Assembly: GCA_910575405.1 (NCBI GenBank)
Contig: CAJTER010000019.1
Location: 24,404-81,899 of the forward strand
DNA from: Clostridia bacterium
Lineage (GTDB): Bacteria; Bacillota; Clostridia; Peptostreptococcales; Anaerovoracaceae
Direction of reading: 5' to 3'
DNA length: 57,496 bases
Below, piece by piece: positions 24,095 through 32,612 of the stretch. A program made the translations under genes and the position numbers. The notes beneath the pieces are model-generated. The model was not told where the DNA came from and made no database searches. It worked only from the letters and a program-made list of their open reading frames with translations. Numbering within the stretch: position 1 is the first letter of the stretch; each line of letters begins with the position of its first letter.

Positions 24095-25738
24095 ATGAAA
24101 GTTAAGTACGAAGGCGGACAGGTGCTGACAGATGCCATGCCTGATCTAAAAAAGACGAAATTTTCTCTTGCAGGAATCGTCTTCTTCATTTTCTGCGCAG
24201 TCAGCGGCGGAGCGTTTGGCATTGAGTCCATTATTCCGGCATCCGGTCCGGGACTGACACTTGTTCTGCTCATTGTCATTCCGCTCATGTGGGCGCTGCC
24301 CATGGGGCTTTACGTCTCGGAGCTGACCAATCTGGCGCCGGTAGATTCCGGCCCTTATGTCTGGATGAAGATGGCATTCGGCGAATTCTGGGGATTTGCT
24401 TTTGGTCTGTGGATGGCGGTTGCCTGGTATCTGACCGGAGCATCCTACATTGTTCTGGCCACGGATTACATAGGTATGTATGTAGACATGAGTCCTACGG
24501 TACACCTGATTTTAAAAGTCGCAATTATTCTTGTATTTACCGTTGTCAACCTGCTGGGCCTTGAAGAAGTAAATGTGGTCAATACCATCTTTACCTTTAT
24601 TATTCTTGCTGCATTCCTGGCAGTAGGCATCGTAGGACTGGCCAATTGGGAAAACAATCCCTTTGATCCCTTTATGAATGTTGAATCTGGTGCTTTCTCC
24701 AGCCTTGGCGTAGGAATTGCCATCGGTGTATGGATGTTTTGCGGCTACACAGCCATTGCCAACCTGGGCGGCGAAATTGAAAACCCGCAGATTATTCCCA
24801 AGGGTATGAAGCTGTGCATCCTAGTTATGGTCATCAGCTATATTCTGCCTACCCTGGGCGGCATTGTATCCACAGGCCCCTGGTCTGAGTGGGGCAATAC
24901 CATCGACTACTCCAGCGTACTTCTCAACCATGTAGGAAAATGGGCAGGCGTAGCTTTCATGATCGTGGCAGTCATTTCTCAGCTGGCTCTGGTAAACGCT
25001 ACCACGGCGACAGCGGCCAGATCCTTTATGATCCTGGGAAAAGACCACCTGTGTCCCAAATTCCTCTCCACCGTTTCAAAGAACCGTAAGGTGCCTATCT
25101 GGCCCATCCTTATCCTTGCTGTTCTCAACGTGATTCTGGTAAATCTGGACTTTGAAATTCTGGTTATCATTTTGTCGCCGTTGCTGTTCGTATGTTACGC
25201 AGGTTTTGCAGTAGCGTTCCTCAAGCTGAGAAAACTGTACCCGGTGGAAAAGAGGGGCGATCTGTATTATGTAAAGGGTAAACTTTCCCCTTATTATATT
25301 GTAATCGCCATGATGATCATCGGTATCGTGGGGATCCTCATGAATGGAACGGAATACTTCTTGCTGGGATATGTTCTGATTCTGTTTGCACTGCTTATGT
25401 ATATTATCTGTAAAAAGATATACGGCGGACTTTCCGTGGAGCAGCCTCTGCAGTATCCATTGAACCCGAAGACAGGACTTGGCAAAGGTGATACGGTGAG
25501 ATTTGCAAGGTTTTTCCTCATATTCGGCGTCCTGGCTCTCGGCGGCTCCTTCTTCCTCAGATGGTACGAAGGCGATTGGGGTCACGATTATTACCTTGAC
25601 CTATATGGTTCCGGGCTGATCAGTAATTGGGAGCTGATGATGACCATACTGACCTGGCTTGGCGCGATTATGCTGGTGCTGAGCATTCTGCTTTATCTTG
25701 TGGGCAAGAAAAAGGATCCCATACCAGAGGATGAATAA
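24095..25738 (+). CDS. APC-superfamily amino acid permease
   Basis: The 547-residue membrane protein has about 12-14 hydrophobic helices. The first includes FCAVSGGAFGIESII, with the unwound-helix Gly motif typical of APC transporters, followed by GPGLTLVLLIVIPLMWALP and a PYVWMKMAFGEFWGFAFG stretch. It probably imports or exchanges an amino acid or amine by proton coupling. A perfect AAAGGAGGT site lies before the ATG and a strong hairpin follows the stop, so it is a single-gene unit. Substrate unknown. Confidence 0.88.
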   Translation: MKVKYEGGQVLTDAMPDLKKTKFSLAGIVFFIFCAVSGGAFGIESIIPASGPGLTLVLLIVIPLMWALPMGLYVSELTNLAPVDSGPYVWMKMAFGEFWGFAFGLWMAVAWYLTGASYIVLATDYIGMYVDMSPTVHLILKVAIILVFTVVNLLGLEEVNVVNTIFTFIILAAFLAVGIVGLANWENNPFDPFMNVESGAFSSLGVGIAIGVWMFCGYTAIANLGGEIENPQIIPKGMKLCILVMVISYILPTLGGIVSTGPWSEWGNTIDYSSVLLNHVGKWAGVAFMIVAVISQLALVNATTATAARSFMILGKDHLCPKFLSTVSKNRKVPIWPILILAVLNVILVNLDFEILVIILSPLLFVCYAGFAVAFLKLRKLYPVEKRGDLYYVKGKLSPYYIVIAMMIIGIVGILMNGTEYFLLGYVLILFALLMYIICKKIYGGLSVEQPLQYPLNPKTGLGKGDTVRFARFFLIFGVLALGGSFFLRWYEGDWGHDYYLDLYGSGLISNWELMMTILTWLGAIMLVLSILLYLVGKKKDPIPEDE

Positions 25739-25766
25739 AAGGTAATCTCACTATTTTATGAAACAC

Positions 25767-25812
25767 ATACCTTATCCGGCCGAAAGGCTGGGTAAGGTAT
25801 AATTGTTGTTGA
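25767..25812 (+). terminator. Hairpin terminator after the permease
   Basis: Positions 25767-25781 pair with 25786-25800 over 15 base pairs (two wobbles), closed by a GAAA tetraloop, followed by a U-rich stretch (TTGTTGTTG). It is a very stable hairpin 28 bases after the stop codon. Confidence 0.65.
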
Positions 25813-25939
25813 ACGGCCTGTTTTGTTTCTGCCAATAAAATTCTATTTCAAAAGCTCATCTGCATTCTTGATTAATCTTAATCGACACACCTAAATTATT
25901 CGCCTCCAGCATACATTATCCCAGGAGGTGGTTTATTTT

Positions 25940-26941
25940 ATGGATCAAAAAGTACAAACACAGCAAAAAGAAACGATCCTTGTTAACGGATATGCGTACC
26001 CCAGCATCGCGCCGGAAACACTGAATGCGTGGCTTCCGGATCTGACCTTTGTTTCAACCTTCAGCTATGGCTTTACAAAAGATGGAGCACTTATCGATCT
26101 GGAGGACGAAATCATCACAGAGCCGGCCAGGACAGCAGGAGTGGAGGCCTTAATGGTTCTGACGCCCTTGGATAGCCAAGGCGTTTTCAGTAACGAGCTG
26201 GTAAAGGCCCTTTTGGAAAACATAGAGGCTCAGGAGCAGCTCATTGAAAATATCCTGAGCACTATAAAGAGAAAAGGGCTCTTTGGTGTGGATTTTGACT
26301 TTGAATATGTGTTTCCGGAAAACAGGGATTCGTATACAGACCTTGTCCGAAGAGCAAGGGAGCGGCTGAATACAGAAGGGTATCTGGTGACCGTGGCTTT
26401 GGCGCCAAAGACTTCAGCGGATCAGGAAGGGCTGCTGTATCAGGGGCACGATTATGGAGGCATGGGGCAGGCGGCGAATTTGGCGCTGCTGATGACGTAC
26501 GAATGGGGCTACACATACGGCCCGCCCATGGCCGTAGCCCCCTTAAACCAGGTGCGGAGGGTCATCGAATACGGACTCACGGAGATACCTGCCGACCAGA
26601 TTCTCATGGGTATGCCCAACTACGGCTATGATTGGAAGCTGCCCTTTATCCGGGGCAAGTCCCGGGCAGAAAAAATTTCAAATGACGAGGCGGTAGCGCG
26701 GGCGGCCAGATACGGAGCGGAAATCCAGTTCGACGAACCAGCCCAGTCCCCATATTATTATTATATGGATGAAAATGGAGTCCAGCATGTCGTGTGGTTT
26801 GAAGATGCCAGGAGCTGGCGGGCCAAGCTGCAGCTTGTAGCTGAGTATGGATTGGCGGGAATCAGCTTTTGGAATATTATGGATGTCTTCGCTACAGGCG
26901 CACAGGTCCTGCGGGAAATGTACGATATTGCCAAAGTATAG
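25940..26941 (+). CDS. Glycoside hydrolase family 18 protein (spore peptidoglycan hydrolase-like)
   Basis: 333 residues from the ATG at 25940, nine bases after AGGAGGTG. A GTG at 25928 overlaps that site and is rejected. The GH18 catalytic motif is GVDFDFEYV, with D118, D120 and the acid E122. The substrate-site blocks LLMTYEWGYTYGPPMAVAP and LMGMPNYGYDW match the YaaH/SleL subfamily, which cleaves N-acetylglucosaminyl bonds in spore cortex peptidoglycan. There is no LysM domain and no signal peptide, unlike full-length YaaH/SleL. It could be a spore-coat enzyme placed by other means. The role is inferred from the subfamily. Confidence 0.85.
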   Translation: MDQKVQTQQKETILVNGYAYPSIAPETLNAWLPDLTFVSTFSYGFTKDGALIDLEDEIITEPARTAGVEALMVLTPLDSQGVFSNELVKALLENIEAQEQLIENILSTIKRKGLFGVDFDFEYVFPENRDSYTDLVRRARERLNTEGYLVTVALAPKTSADQEGLLYQGHDYGGMGQAANLALLMTYEWGYTYGPPMAVAPLNQVRRVIEYGLTEIPADQILMGMPNYGYDWKLPFIRGKSRAEKISNDEAVARAARYGAEIQFDEPAQSPYYYYMDENGVQHVVWFEDARSWRAKLQLVAEYGLAGISFWNIMDVFATGAQVLREMYDIAKV

Positions 26942-27044
26942 ATGTACTTGCCCCTTGTCCTGTGATACAATAGCATACGATAAAATTTTACAGCACTTAA
27001 CCGTATTGCCAAAGGAATCGCAGGAAAAGGAAAGGAAGGTCGGC

Positions 27045-27836
27045 ATGAAAGACAGGCTGTACATTGCCAGCGTCTCAACAGATGCGCCAAAGCTGGCAAA
27101 CGAGTACGGAATCGGTCTGGAGCTGGATCATTACTGTACAGCAGAAAACATGGATCCACCTCTGGCAGGTCCGATCAGGCAGCAAGTACAGGAAGATATC
27201 CGAGCAGCATCCGGAGTGCAAACAGGCAGTGCAAACCCAAATCTCAGAATGATATTTCATGCTCCCTTTAACGAGCTCTGCCCGGCTGCCATTGACCCAA
27301 AGATCAAGGAAATCGCAAGTGAGCGTTATGAGCAGGCCTACTGTATTGCTAAAAATTGCGGTATTTCTAAAATGGTGGCCCACTCCGGCTATATGCCCTA
27401 CGTATACTACAAAGTCTGGCACCATGAAAAATCCGTGGAGTTCTGGAAGCGTTATATGAAGGATAAGCCAAAGGACTTTACACTCTGCATCGAAAATGTG
27501 CTGGAGGATGAGCCATACATGATGGCAGAGCTGATGGAGGAGATTGCTCAGCCCAATATCAGGCTTTGCCTAGATTTGGGCCATGCCAACTGTATGAGCA
27601 GGGTTTCGGCCGCAGAATGGCTGCAGGTGCTGGGCCCCTATATTTCACATCTGCACATTCACAATAACGATGGTACTCATGATTTCCACGGCGCCTTGAC
27701 AGACGGCAGTCTGAACATGACGCAGATTTTGGAGGAAATTGATCATAAGGTTTCCAAAACAGCAACGATTACCATTGAAAGTCTGGATGGCAGAGCTTCC
27801 CTGGAGTGGATGGAAAGAGAAGGATATTTAAAATGA
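27045..27836 (+). CDS. Sugar phosphate isomerase/epimerase-like TIM barrel
   Basis: 263 residues from the ATG at 27045, which follows a GGAAGGT site. A longer in-frame extension back into the GH18 gene is a shadow. Metal-site blocks of the xylose-isomerase-like family are visible: FTLCIENVLED, LCLDLGHANCM, SHLHIHNNDGTHDFHG and TITIESLDG. It overlaps the next gene by ATGA, so the pair is co-translated. The substrate is unknown. Confidence 0.8.
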   Translation: MKDRLYIASVSTDAPKLANEYGIGLELDHYCTAENMDPPLAGPIRQQVQEDIRAASGVQTGSANPNLRMIFHAPFNELCPAAIDPKIKEIASERYEQAYCIAKNCGISKMVAHSGYMPYVYYKVWHHEKSVEFWKRYMKDKPKDFTLCIENVLEDEPYMMAELMEEIAQPNIRLCLDLGHANCMSRVSAAEWLQVLGPYISHLHIHNNDGTHDFHGALTDGSLNMTQILEEIDHKVSKTATITIESLDGRASLEWMEREGYLK

Positions 27837-28945
27837 AAAAAGCAATGATTATTGTAATCGATGGCTGTGCGCCAGAGTATCTGACAAAAGAGACAGCGCC
27901 AGGCATTTACAGTCTGGCAGGAAAAGAAGGCTCCTTTGCAAAAAACGTTCAAGGAGCGGTTCCCACGGTCACCAATGTAAACCACGCCTGTATCATGTCC
28001 GGCCTGTTTCCTGAAGATACCCATGTAGTAGGAAACTATTATTATGATCGCCAAACAGGAGAACAGGGCTTTATCGAAGGAACTGGCTTCATGAAAGCGC
28101 CTACTGTCTTTGAGGCCTACCGCCGCGCAGGCGGAAAGACGGCACTTTTAACAGTAAAAGGAAAGATCCTTCAGGTCTTTGGAAAAGGTGTGGATCTGGG
28201 GATCAGTGTCCAGCATCCGGATCCGGAGCTGATTTCCAGACTGCAGCTGTCATCGCCGCCCCAGGTTCAGAGCATAGACAGCACTCAGTGGATTTTTGAA
28301 GCAGCATATCAGTGCATCCGGCAGGAAGATCCGGATTTCGTCTATTGTACGACAAACGACTTTGTAATGCACCATTACGGACCTGAGACGCAGGAGGCCA
28401 AGGATCAGATCCGGGTAATTGATGAATATGTGAAAAAAATTTATGAGCTGAATCCGGAAAGACAAATCTATATCACAGCAGATCATGGTATGAACCAGAA
28501 GACGGATCTGCTCAATATGCAGAACCTGTGCGACGATGCAGGCCTTCATCTTGTATGTGTGCCGCCCCTGAAGGATCGATACATAGAAAACCACATTTAC
28601 CAGGAAGGCGGAATTTTATACCTGTATCTCAAACAGCAGGAGGAGAAACAAATGCTTCTGGCTTTATTAGAGTCCCAGCCTGCAGTGGAGCAGGTGCTTT
28701 CTGCGAAAAAGGCGGCGGAGCTTTATCATTTGCCCCAGCAGGGAATCGGCGATTACGTGGCCTTTGCAGCAAAAGGATACGCCTTTGGAGAAGTGGAAGG
28801 CCATACGCTTCATACGGATAAAGTCAGAACCCACGGCTCTCTCTATGAGCGGGAGGTGCCGCTTATTGCAATCACAAGAGGGAAAACACCGGATAGTTAT
28901 ACACATAGCAAGGATATTGTGAAAAACCTTGATATCGCAAAATAA
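27833..28945 (+). CDS. Alkaline phosphatase superfamily hydrolase (phosphodiesterase/phosphonoacetate hydrolase-like)
   Basis: 370 residues from the ATG at 27833. Metal-site and nucleophile motifs are in order: IIVIDGCAPEYL (Asp), the Thr nucleophile in VPTVTNVNHACIMSG, YITADHGMNQK (Asp-His) and HTLHTDKVRTHGS (His). This set fits the nucleotide pyrophosphatase/phosphodiesterase branch and also phosphonoacetate hydrolase PhnA. No phosphonate genes (pepM, phnW, phnX) are visible, so the phosphonate reading is only one option. It probably works with the upstream TIM-barrel enzyme. Confidence 0.8.
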   Translation: MKKAMIIVIDGCAPEYLTKETAPGIYSLAGKEGSFAKNVQGAVPTVTNVNHACIMSGLFPEDTHVVGNYYYDRQTGEQGFIEGTGFMKAPTVFEAYRRAGGKTALLTVKGKILQVFGKGVDLGISVQHPDPELISRLQLSSPPQVQSIDSTQWIFEAAYQCIRQEDPDFVYCTTNDFVMHHYGPETQEAKDQIRVIDEYVKKIYELNPERQIYITADHGMNQKTDLLNMQNLCDDAGLHLVCVPPLKDRYIENHIYQEGGILYLYLKQQEEKQMLLALLESQPAVEQVLSAKKAAELYHLPQQGIGDYVAFAAKGYAFGEVEGHTLHTDKVRTHGSLYEREVPLIAITRGKTPDSYTHSKDIVKNLDIAK

Positions 28946-29002
28946 TACAAACAAAAAACATATAAATATATATTAAAAAGCAAATAAATACAAAAAATCC
29001 CC

Positions 29003-29031
29003 TTGTAATTTAACAAATAGAGCAGTAAAAT
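29003..29031 (+). promoter_or_regulatory. Sigma-A promoter for the 37-residue gene
   Basis: TTGTAA (29003-29008) and TAAAAT (29026-29031) are separated by 17 bases. The inferred start lies about 37 bases before the small gene at 29076. Confidence 0.5.
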
Positions 29032-29075
29032 AAAAACATCAAAAGTTAAGTAGCAAAAAGAAAAGAGGGATATTT

Positions 29076-29189
29076 ATGAGTACTGCTGCAAAAAATGTAA
29101 TCGTTCAGAAGGTTAAGGAAATGAAACACCAGCTGGATATCTGCGCTGAAATGATCAGTGAATGCGTACAGCAGGGAACACTCAAATAG
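29076..29189 (+). CDS. Small protein of unknown function (37 residues)
   Basis: ATG at 29076, TAG at 29187-29189, product MSTAAKNVIVQKVKEMKHQL followed by DICAEMISECVQQGTLK. It has its own promoter, a good GAGGGA ribosome-binding site and a terminator about 95 bases downstream, so it looks like a genuine single-gene unit. The chain is predicted helical and amphipathic with two cysteines and no membrane segment. I do not recognise the family. Confidence 0.6.
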   Translation: MSTAAKNVIVQKVKEMKHQLDICAEMISECVQQGTLK

Positions 29190-29281
29190 CATTTTGATAA
29201 TGCTGTCATTGCTGCGGTATATTGCCTGAATGACACAAAGAGCAGCCAGACAATACACGAGGTAAAAATAAAAACTTTTTT

Positions 29282-29313
29282 CGGCAGGGCTTATGATACC
29301 CTGTCGTTTTTTT
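29282..29313 (+). terminator. Intrinsic terminator
   Basis: CGGCAGGG (29282-29289) pairs with CCCTGTCG (29299-29306), one wobble, nine-base loop, followed by seven T. A textbook terminator for the small gene. Confidence 0.85.
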
Positions 29314-29340
29314 GCATTACAGGCAGATGAATGGTATAAT
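29312..29340 (+). promoter_or_regulatory. Sigma-A promoter for the flavin reductase-like gene
   Basis: TTGCAT (29312-29317), 17-base spacer, TATAAT (29335-29340). The -35 overlaps the T-tract of the upstream terminator. The start codon is at 29386. Confidence 0.75.
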
Positions 29341-29385
29341 GGTGACGAATTACATATAAGACATAAAATGAGGAGGATTCAGCTT

Positions 29386-29916
29386 ATGAATATTTTGATC
29401 ATTACAGGAAGCCCAAGAAATGGCGGCAACACGGATATTATGGCAGAAGCCTTTGCCCAGGGAGCAAAAGAAAGCGGCAATCAGGTTGTAATAAAAAATG
29501 CGGGAAATCTGAATGTTGCACCATGCAAAGCCTGCGAATACTGTTTTGCCCACAATGGAGAATGCGTCCAGAAGGATGATATGACACAGATACTGGCAGA
29601 AGTAGATAAGGCCGATATGATCGTCTTTGCATCCCCGGTCTACTGGTTTGGCATGTCCGCCCAGATAAAATTAGTCATTGACCGTCTCTATGCCCGCGCA
29701 GCAAAAGGCTTTCATCCCACCCAGACAGCTCTGCTTTTGAATGCCATGTCAAAAGGCGTGTTCGAGGCAGCTATTACCCAGTACAAGTACACCAATAATT
29801 ACCTGAAGTGGACGGATCGGGGGATTATCACTATTTCCGGTATGAACGAAAAAGGCTCCATGAAGGATGCGCCGGAATTAAGTTCGGTTACAGAGCTGGG
29901 AAGAAGTATCCGGTGA
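29386..29916 (+). CDS. Flavodoxin-fold NAD(P)H-dependent FMN reductase-like protein
   Basis: 176 residues from the ATG at 29386 with GAGGAGG upstream. The FMN phosphate-binding loop is ITGSPRNGGNTD. CKACEYC, with a further Cys at GECVQKDDM, resembles the cysteine motif of iron-sulfur flavoprotein relatives. The flavin-contact block is FASPVYWFGMSAQ. It probably transfers electrons or reduces quinone- or flavin-like compounds. It forms a single-gene unit with its own promoter. Confidence 0.85.
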   Translation: MNILIITGSPRNGGNTDIMAEAFAQGAKESGNQVVIKNAGNLNVAPCKACEYCFAHNGECVQKDDMTQILAEVDKADMIVFASPVYWFGMSAQIKLVIDRLYARAAKGFHPTQTALLLNAMSKGVFEAAITQYKYTNNYLKWTDRGIITISGMNEKGSMKDAPELSSVTELGRSIR

Positions 29917-30067
29917 AGAAAAGGGGCAAAATAGATTCACCAATTATTGTGCAATTTTGCGATTTAATAAAGTTTTAAGAAAACTTCTATAAAATCCATA
30001 CAAATCTATTGTACAATAAGACACGGATTACATTTCATGTAGAAACAAAAGGAGTAGAGTTTAGAAT

Positions 30068-30730
30068 ATGATTATTGAAAAAAAAGATAGTTTCAGACTG
30101 GACGAAGGAGTCATACCTGCGACACTGCAGCCGCTCATGGCCGAGTTTCAGGATTTTGTATTATTGCGCAATACCTATCATGCAGCTATTCGGGAGGTCA
30201 GTACAAAGCTGGAGATTCTGGATGATGAATTCCAGGTACGCTATGATTACAACCCAATCCATCATATGGAATGTCGGCTGAAATCTCCCAAAAGCTTATT
30301 TGAAAAGCTGGAGAGAAAGGGATATAATGTTGATCTTCAGTCTGTTTACAAAATAACGGATATGGCAGGCATACGGGTTATCTGCAATTATATTGACGAT
30401 GTTTATGCAGTTGCCTCTCTCCTTCTGAGGCAGGATGACATTCGTCTCCTGAGAAAGAGCGATTACATCAAAGACCCAAAAGAGAGTGGTTACAGGAGTC
30501 TCCACTTGGTTGTGGAAATTCCAGTCTTTCTTTCAGATAAGACGGAAATGGTTCCAGTGGAAATCCAGCTTCGCACGATTGCAATGGACACTTGGGCCAG
30601 CCTTGAGCACGAATTAAAGTACAAAAGGACAGGCGGACTTACGCCGGAAATTGAGGAAGAACTGAAAAATTGTGCTCATGCCATGGCAGAGGTGGATCGG
30701 AAAATGGAAAAAATCCACAAAGACCTGTAG
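30068..30730 (+). CDS. Small alarmone synthetase ((p)ppGpp synthetase, RelQ/RelP-like)
   Basis: The 220-residue protein consists of a RelA/SpoT synthetase domain alone: KSPKSLFEKLERKGY, VYKITDMAGIRVICNYIDD, the KESGYRSLHLVVEIP block, VEIQLRTIAMDTWASLEHELKYK and a short helical C-terminus. There is no HD hydrolase or TGS/ACT domain. It should transfer pyrophosphate from ATP to GDP or GTP under cell-envelope or other stress. The ribosome-binding site AAAGGAG is somewhat far from the ATG (about 13 bases). Confidence 0.92.
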   Translation: MIIEKKDSFRLDEGVIPATLQPLMAEFQDFVLLRNTYHAAIREVSTKLEILDDEFQVRYDYNPIHHMECRLKSPKSLFEKLERKGYNVDLQSVYKITDMAGIRVICNYIDDVYAVASLLLRQDDIRLLRKSDYIKDPKESGYRSLHLVVEIPVFLSDKTEMVPVEIQLRTIAMDTWASLEHELKYKRTGGLTPEIEEELKNCAHAMAEVDRKMEKIHKDL

Positions 30731-30875
30731 GCAGAATGTGTTTTTTCTGTGAATCCTGCGGAGATTTGTTTCAAAGCTTTAAAATATGGATAAGATATGT
30801 TAAAATCTATCATAATTATCAAATATCCGGCAGAGAATTCCGGATGCAAATAAAGAAAAGGAAAGAGGGAAGTTA

Positions 30876-32084
30876 ATGAAGAAAAAGATATTGGCAGCAG
30901 CCTTAGTCGTATGTCTGATTGCAGTTACAGGGTTAACAGGATGCGGCAGCAGTGACAAGCCGTATGGAAAGTATGATCTATCCGAATATGTAAAGACCGG
31001 CGAATACAAAGGCCTGGAGACAGAGAAAATCAGCGTCTCGGTTTCGGATGAAGAGGTGGATACGCAGGTTAAGGCAAATGTGGAAAACACCAAAACGACT
31101 GAGCAGGTAAAAGAAGGAAAAGTGAAAAAAAATGACGTAGTCAACATTGACTTTGAAGGAAAGATCGATGGCAAAGTCTTTGATGGCGGAACGGCTAAGG
31201 GGCAGAATCTTACCATTGGTTCAGGCAGCTTTATCGATGGGTTTGAAGACGGCCTGATTGGAAAAGAAGTTGGCTCTACCCAGTCGCTCAAACTCAAGTT
31301 CCCGAAAAAATATGAGAACAATCCGGATCTTGCAGGAAAGGATGTCGTTTTCACTGTAACCATCAACTATATTGCAGAGGAAAAGATTCCGCAATATGAT
31401 GATGCATGGGTAGCAAAAAACAGCAAGGTAAAGACAAAGGCTGAATATGAAAAACAGGTAAAGGAACAGCTGTATAAAGATAAGGAAGCTTCTGAAAAAA
31501 ACGATCGGGTAAGCAAGCTGTGGTCACAGATCGTTGAAAGCTCGGAAGTTATCAAATATCCGGAAGAAGAGGTCAATGCATATATTGAAGAAATCGAAAA
31601 GCAGTATGAATCGGTAGCACAGAGTTCCGGAGTGAAGCTGGAAGAGTTATGGTCTCAGTATGGCATTGAATCTGAGAAAGATTATAATACGCAGAACAAA
31701 CAGACAGCAGAGTCCTATGTAAAGGAACAGATGGTCATGTACGACATTGCCCAGAAAGAAGATCTCTCCTATTCGGATGACGATGCGGATAAACTCAGGG
31801 ATGAAATTGATAAGGCCGGGTATACGGATGAAACCTTTAAGCAGAATTTCGGACAGGACATCGAATCCTATATTGTTGCAGCCCTTACCTTTGAGCAGGT
31901 AGGAACCTTTATTTTTGATAATGCCAAGACCGTGGATAAGGTTGAACAAAAGGATACAGAGGACAAAAAAGACAGCAAGGACGACAAAGAAAAGGCAACA
32001 GAAAAGCCTGCAAAGGAACAAAAAAAGGATGAGGGTGCAGATGAGGCAACCTCCAACGATGAACCAGGCGGTGCAGACGCCTAA
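30876..32084 (+). CDS. Lipoprotein with trigger-factor-like FKBP prolyl isomerase domain
   Basis: The 402-residue protein has a lipoprotein signal (lysine-rich start, hydrophobic stretch, lipobox LTGC). An FKBP domain of trigger-factor type lies at about 75-165 (NDVVNIDFEGKIDGKVFDGG, SFIDGFEDGLIGKEVG). A long helical region (about 170-350) resembles trigger-factor/SurA chaperone arms. The last 45 residues are a highly charged Lys/Asp/Glu tail. It probably acts outside the membrane as a foldase for secreted proteins, like PrsA. A GAAAGAGGGA-type site precedes the ATG. Confidence 0.88.
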   Translation: MKKKILAAALVVCLIAVTGLTGCGSSDKPYGKYDLSEYVKTGEYKGLETEKISVSVSDEEVDTQVKANVENTKTTEQVKEGKVKKNDVVNIDFEGKIDGKVFDGGTAKGQNLTIGSGSFIDGFEDGLIGKEVGSTQSLKLKFPKKYENNPDLAGKDVVFTVTINYIAEEKIPQYDDAWVAKNSKVKTKAEYEKQVKEQLYKDKEASEKNDRVSKLWSQIVESSEVIKYPEEEVNAYIEEIEKQYESVAQSSGVKLEELWSQYGIESEKDYNTQNKQTAESYVKEQMVMYDIAQKEDLSYSDDDADKLRDEIDKAGYTDETFKQNFGQDIESYIVAALTFEQVGTFIFDNAKTVDKVEQKDTEDKKDSKDDKEKATEKPAKEQKKDEGADEATSNDEPGGADA

Positions 32085-32149
32085 TAGATCCGCTTCAAGA
32101 GCAGAGACGGATATGTTCCAAAAAGTGTAAAAATAAAGAAAAATAAGCA

Positions 32150-32178
32150 TTGAAATACGCTGCAAGGTATGGTAATAT
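32150..32178 (+). promoter_or_regulatory. Promoter ahead of the glycine riboswitch, flanked by an inverted repeat
   Basis: TTGAAA (32150-32155), 17-base spacer, TAATAT (32173-32178). A perfect 10-base inverted repeat, GCTGCAAGGT (32159-32168) and ACCTTGCAGC (32209-32218), brackets the -10 region and the start site, and could be an operator or an RNA stem. Confidence 0.55.
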
Positions 32179-32355
32179 CATATACGTTAGTTTATCGATC
32201 TGACCCAAACCTTGCAGCTTTGCATGATCCTGCGAAAAAGTGGGGGCGTACTTTTTTTACAGGAAGAAAGGAGCAGGTAGAAAAGGAAGTTTGAACGCAG
32301 GCTTTTTAATCTGCCCAGATGACGCGGAGGGCGCGTCAGAAAGAGGAAACTATGA

Positions 32356-32440
32356 TTCTCTGGAGAGTCTCAAAACGAGCGCCGAAGGTGTAAGTCAAAG
32401 CAAAACGCTTTGATGATCTCTCAGGCAAAAGGACAGAGCA
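32356..32440 (+). promoter_or_regulatory. Glycine riboswitch aptamer
   Basis: The aptamer shows conserved glycine-riboswitch parts. P1 is CTCTG (32358-32362) with CAGAG (32434-32438). P2 is GAGAG (32363-32367) with CTCTC (32418-32422). The core is GCGCCGAAGG (32379-32388). A TCAAAGC/GCTTTGA stem spans 32395-32413, and the 3' core is AGGCAAAAGGACAG (32423-32436). Only one full aptamer is visible. About 80 bases of structured leader precede it (for example GACGCG with CGCGTC, near 32320-32337) and could be a degenerate partner. It sits before a Na+:alanine/glycine symporter, so glycine should control import, probably by premature termination. Confidence 0.88.
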
Positions 32441-32482
32441 GATAGTTTTTAATTATCGCATATAGCTTTGCCCTATCTCTGG

Positions 32483-32505
32483 AAAGTCGAATGATTCGGC
32501 TTTTT
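32483..32505 (+). terminator. Riboswitch expression-platform terminator
   Basis: AAAGTCGAA (32483-32491) pairs with TTCGGCTTT (32495-32503), followed by a T-run. The stretch CCCTATCTCT just before it (32471-32480) can pair with the AGAG...GATAG segment at the 3' end of the aptamer, offering a switchable alternative fold. It lies 108 bases before the symporter gene. Confidence 0.75.
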
Positions 32506-32612
32506 GTTTATTTATGGAAGCATTTGGGAAAAGTAAGCAGCATATTTTTTCGAATGCACAGCATGCCCGCTTTGGGCGCGCTGTAAAAAATGTTGATAGA
32601 GAGGGTTAAACA

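Noticed and set aside
25915-25940. CATACATT resembling a sigma-E -10 before the GH18 gene
   Set aside because: The inferred start would fall inside the Shine-Dalgarno, and no matching -35 is present.
26847-27044. 66-codon upstream extension of the TIM-barrel isomerase
   Set aside because: It overlaps the GH18 gene, and the ATG at 27045 has a good ribosome-binding site and matches the family start.
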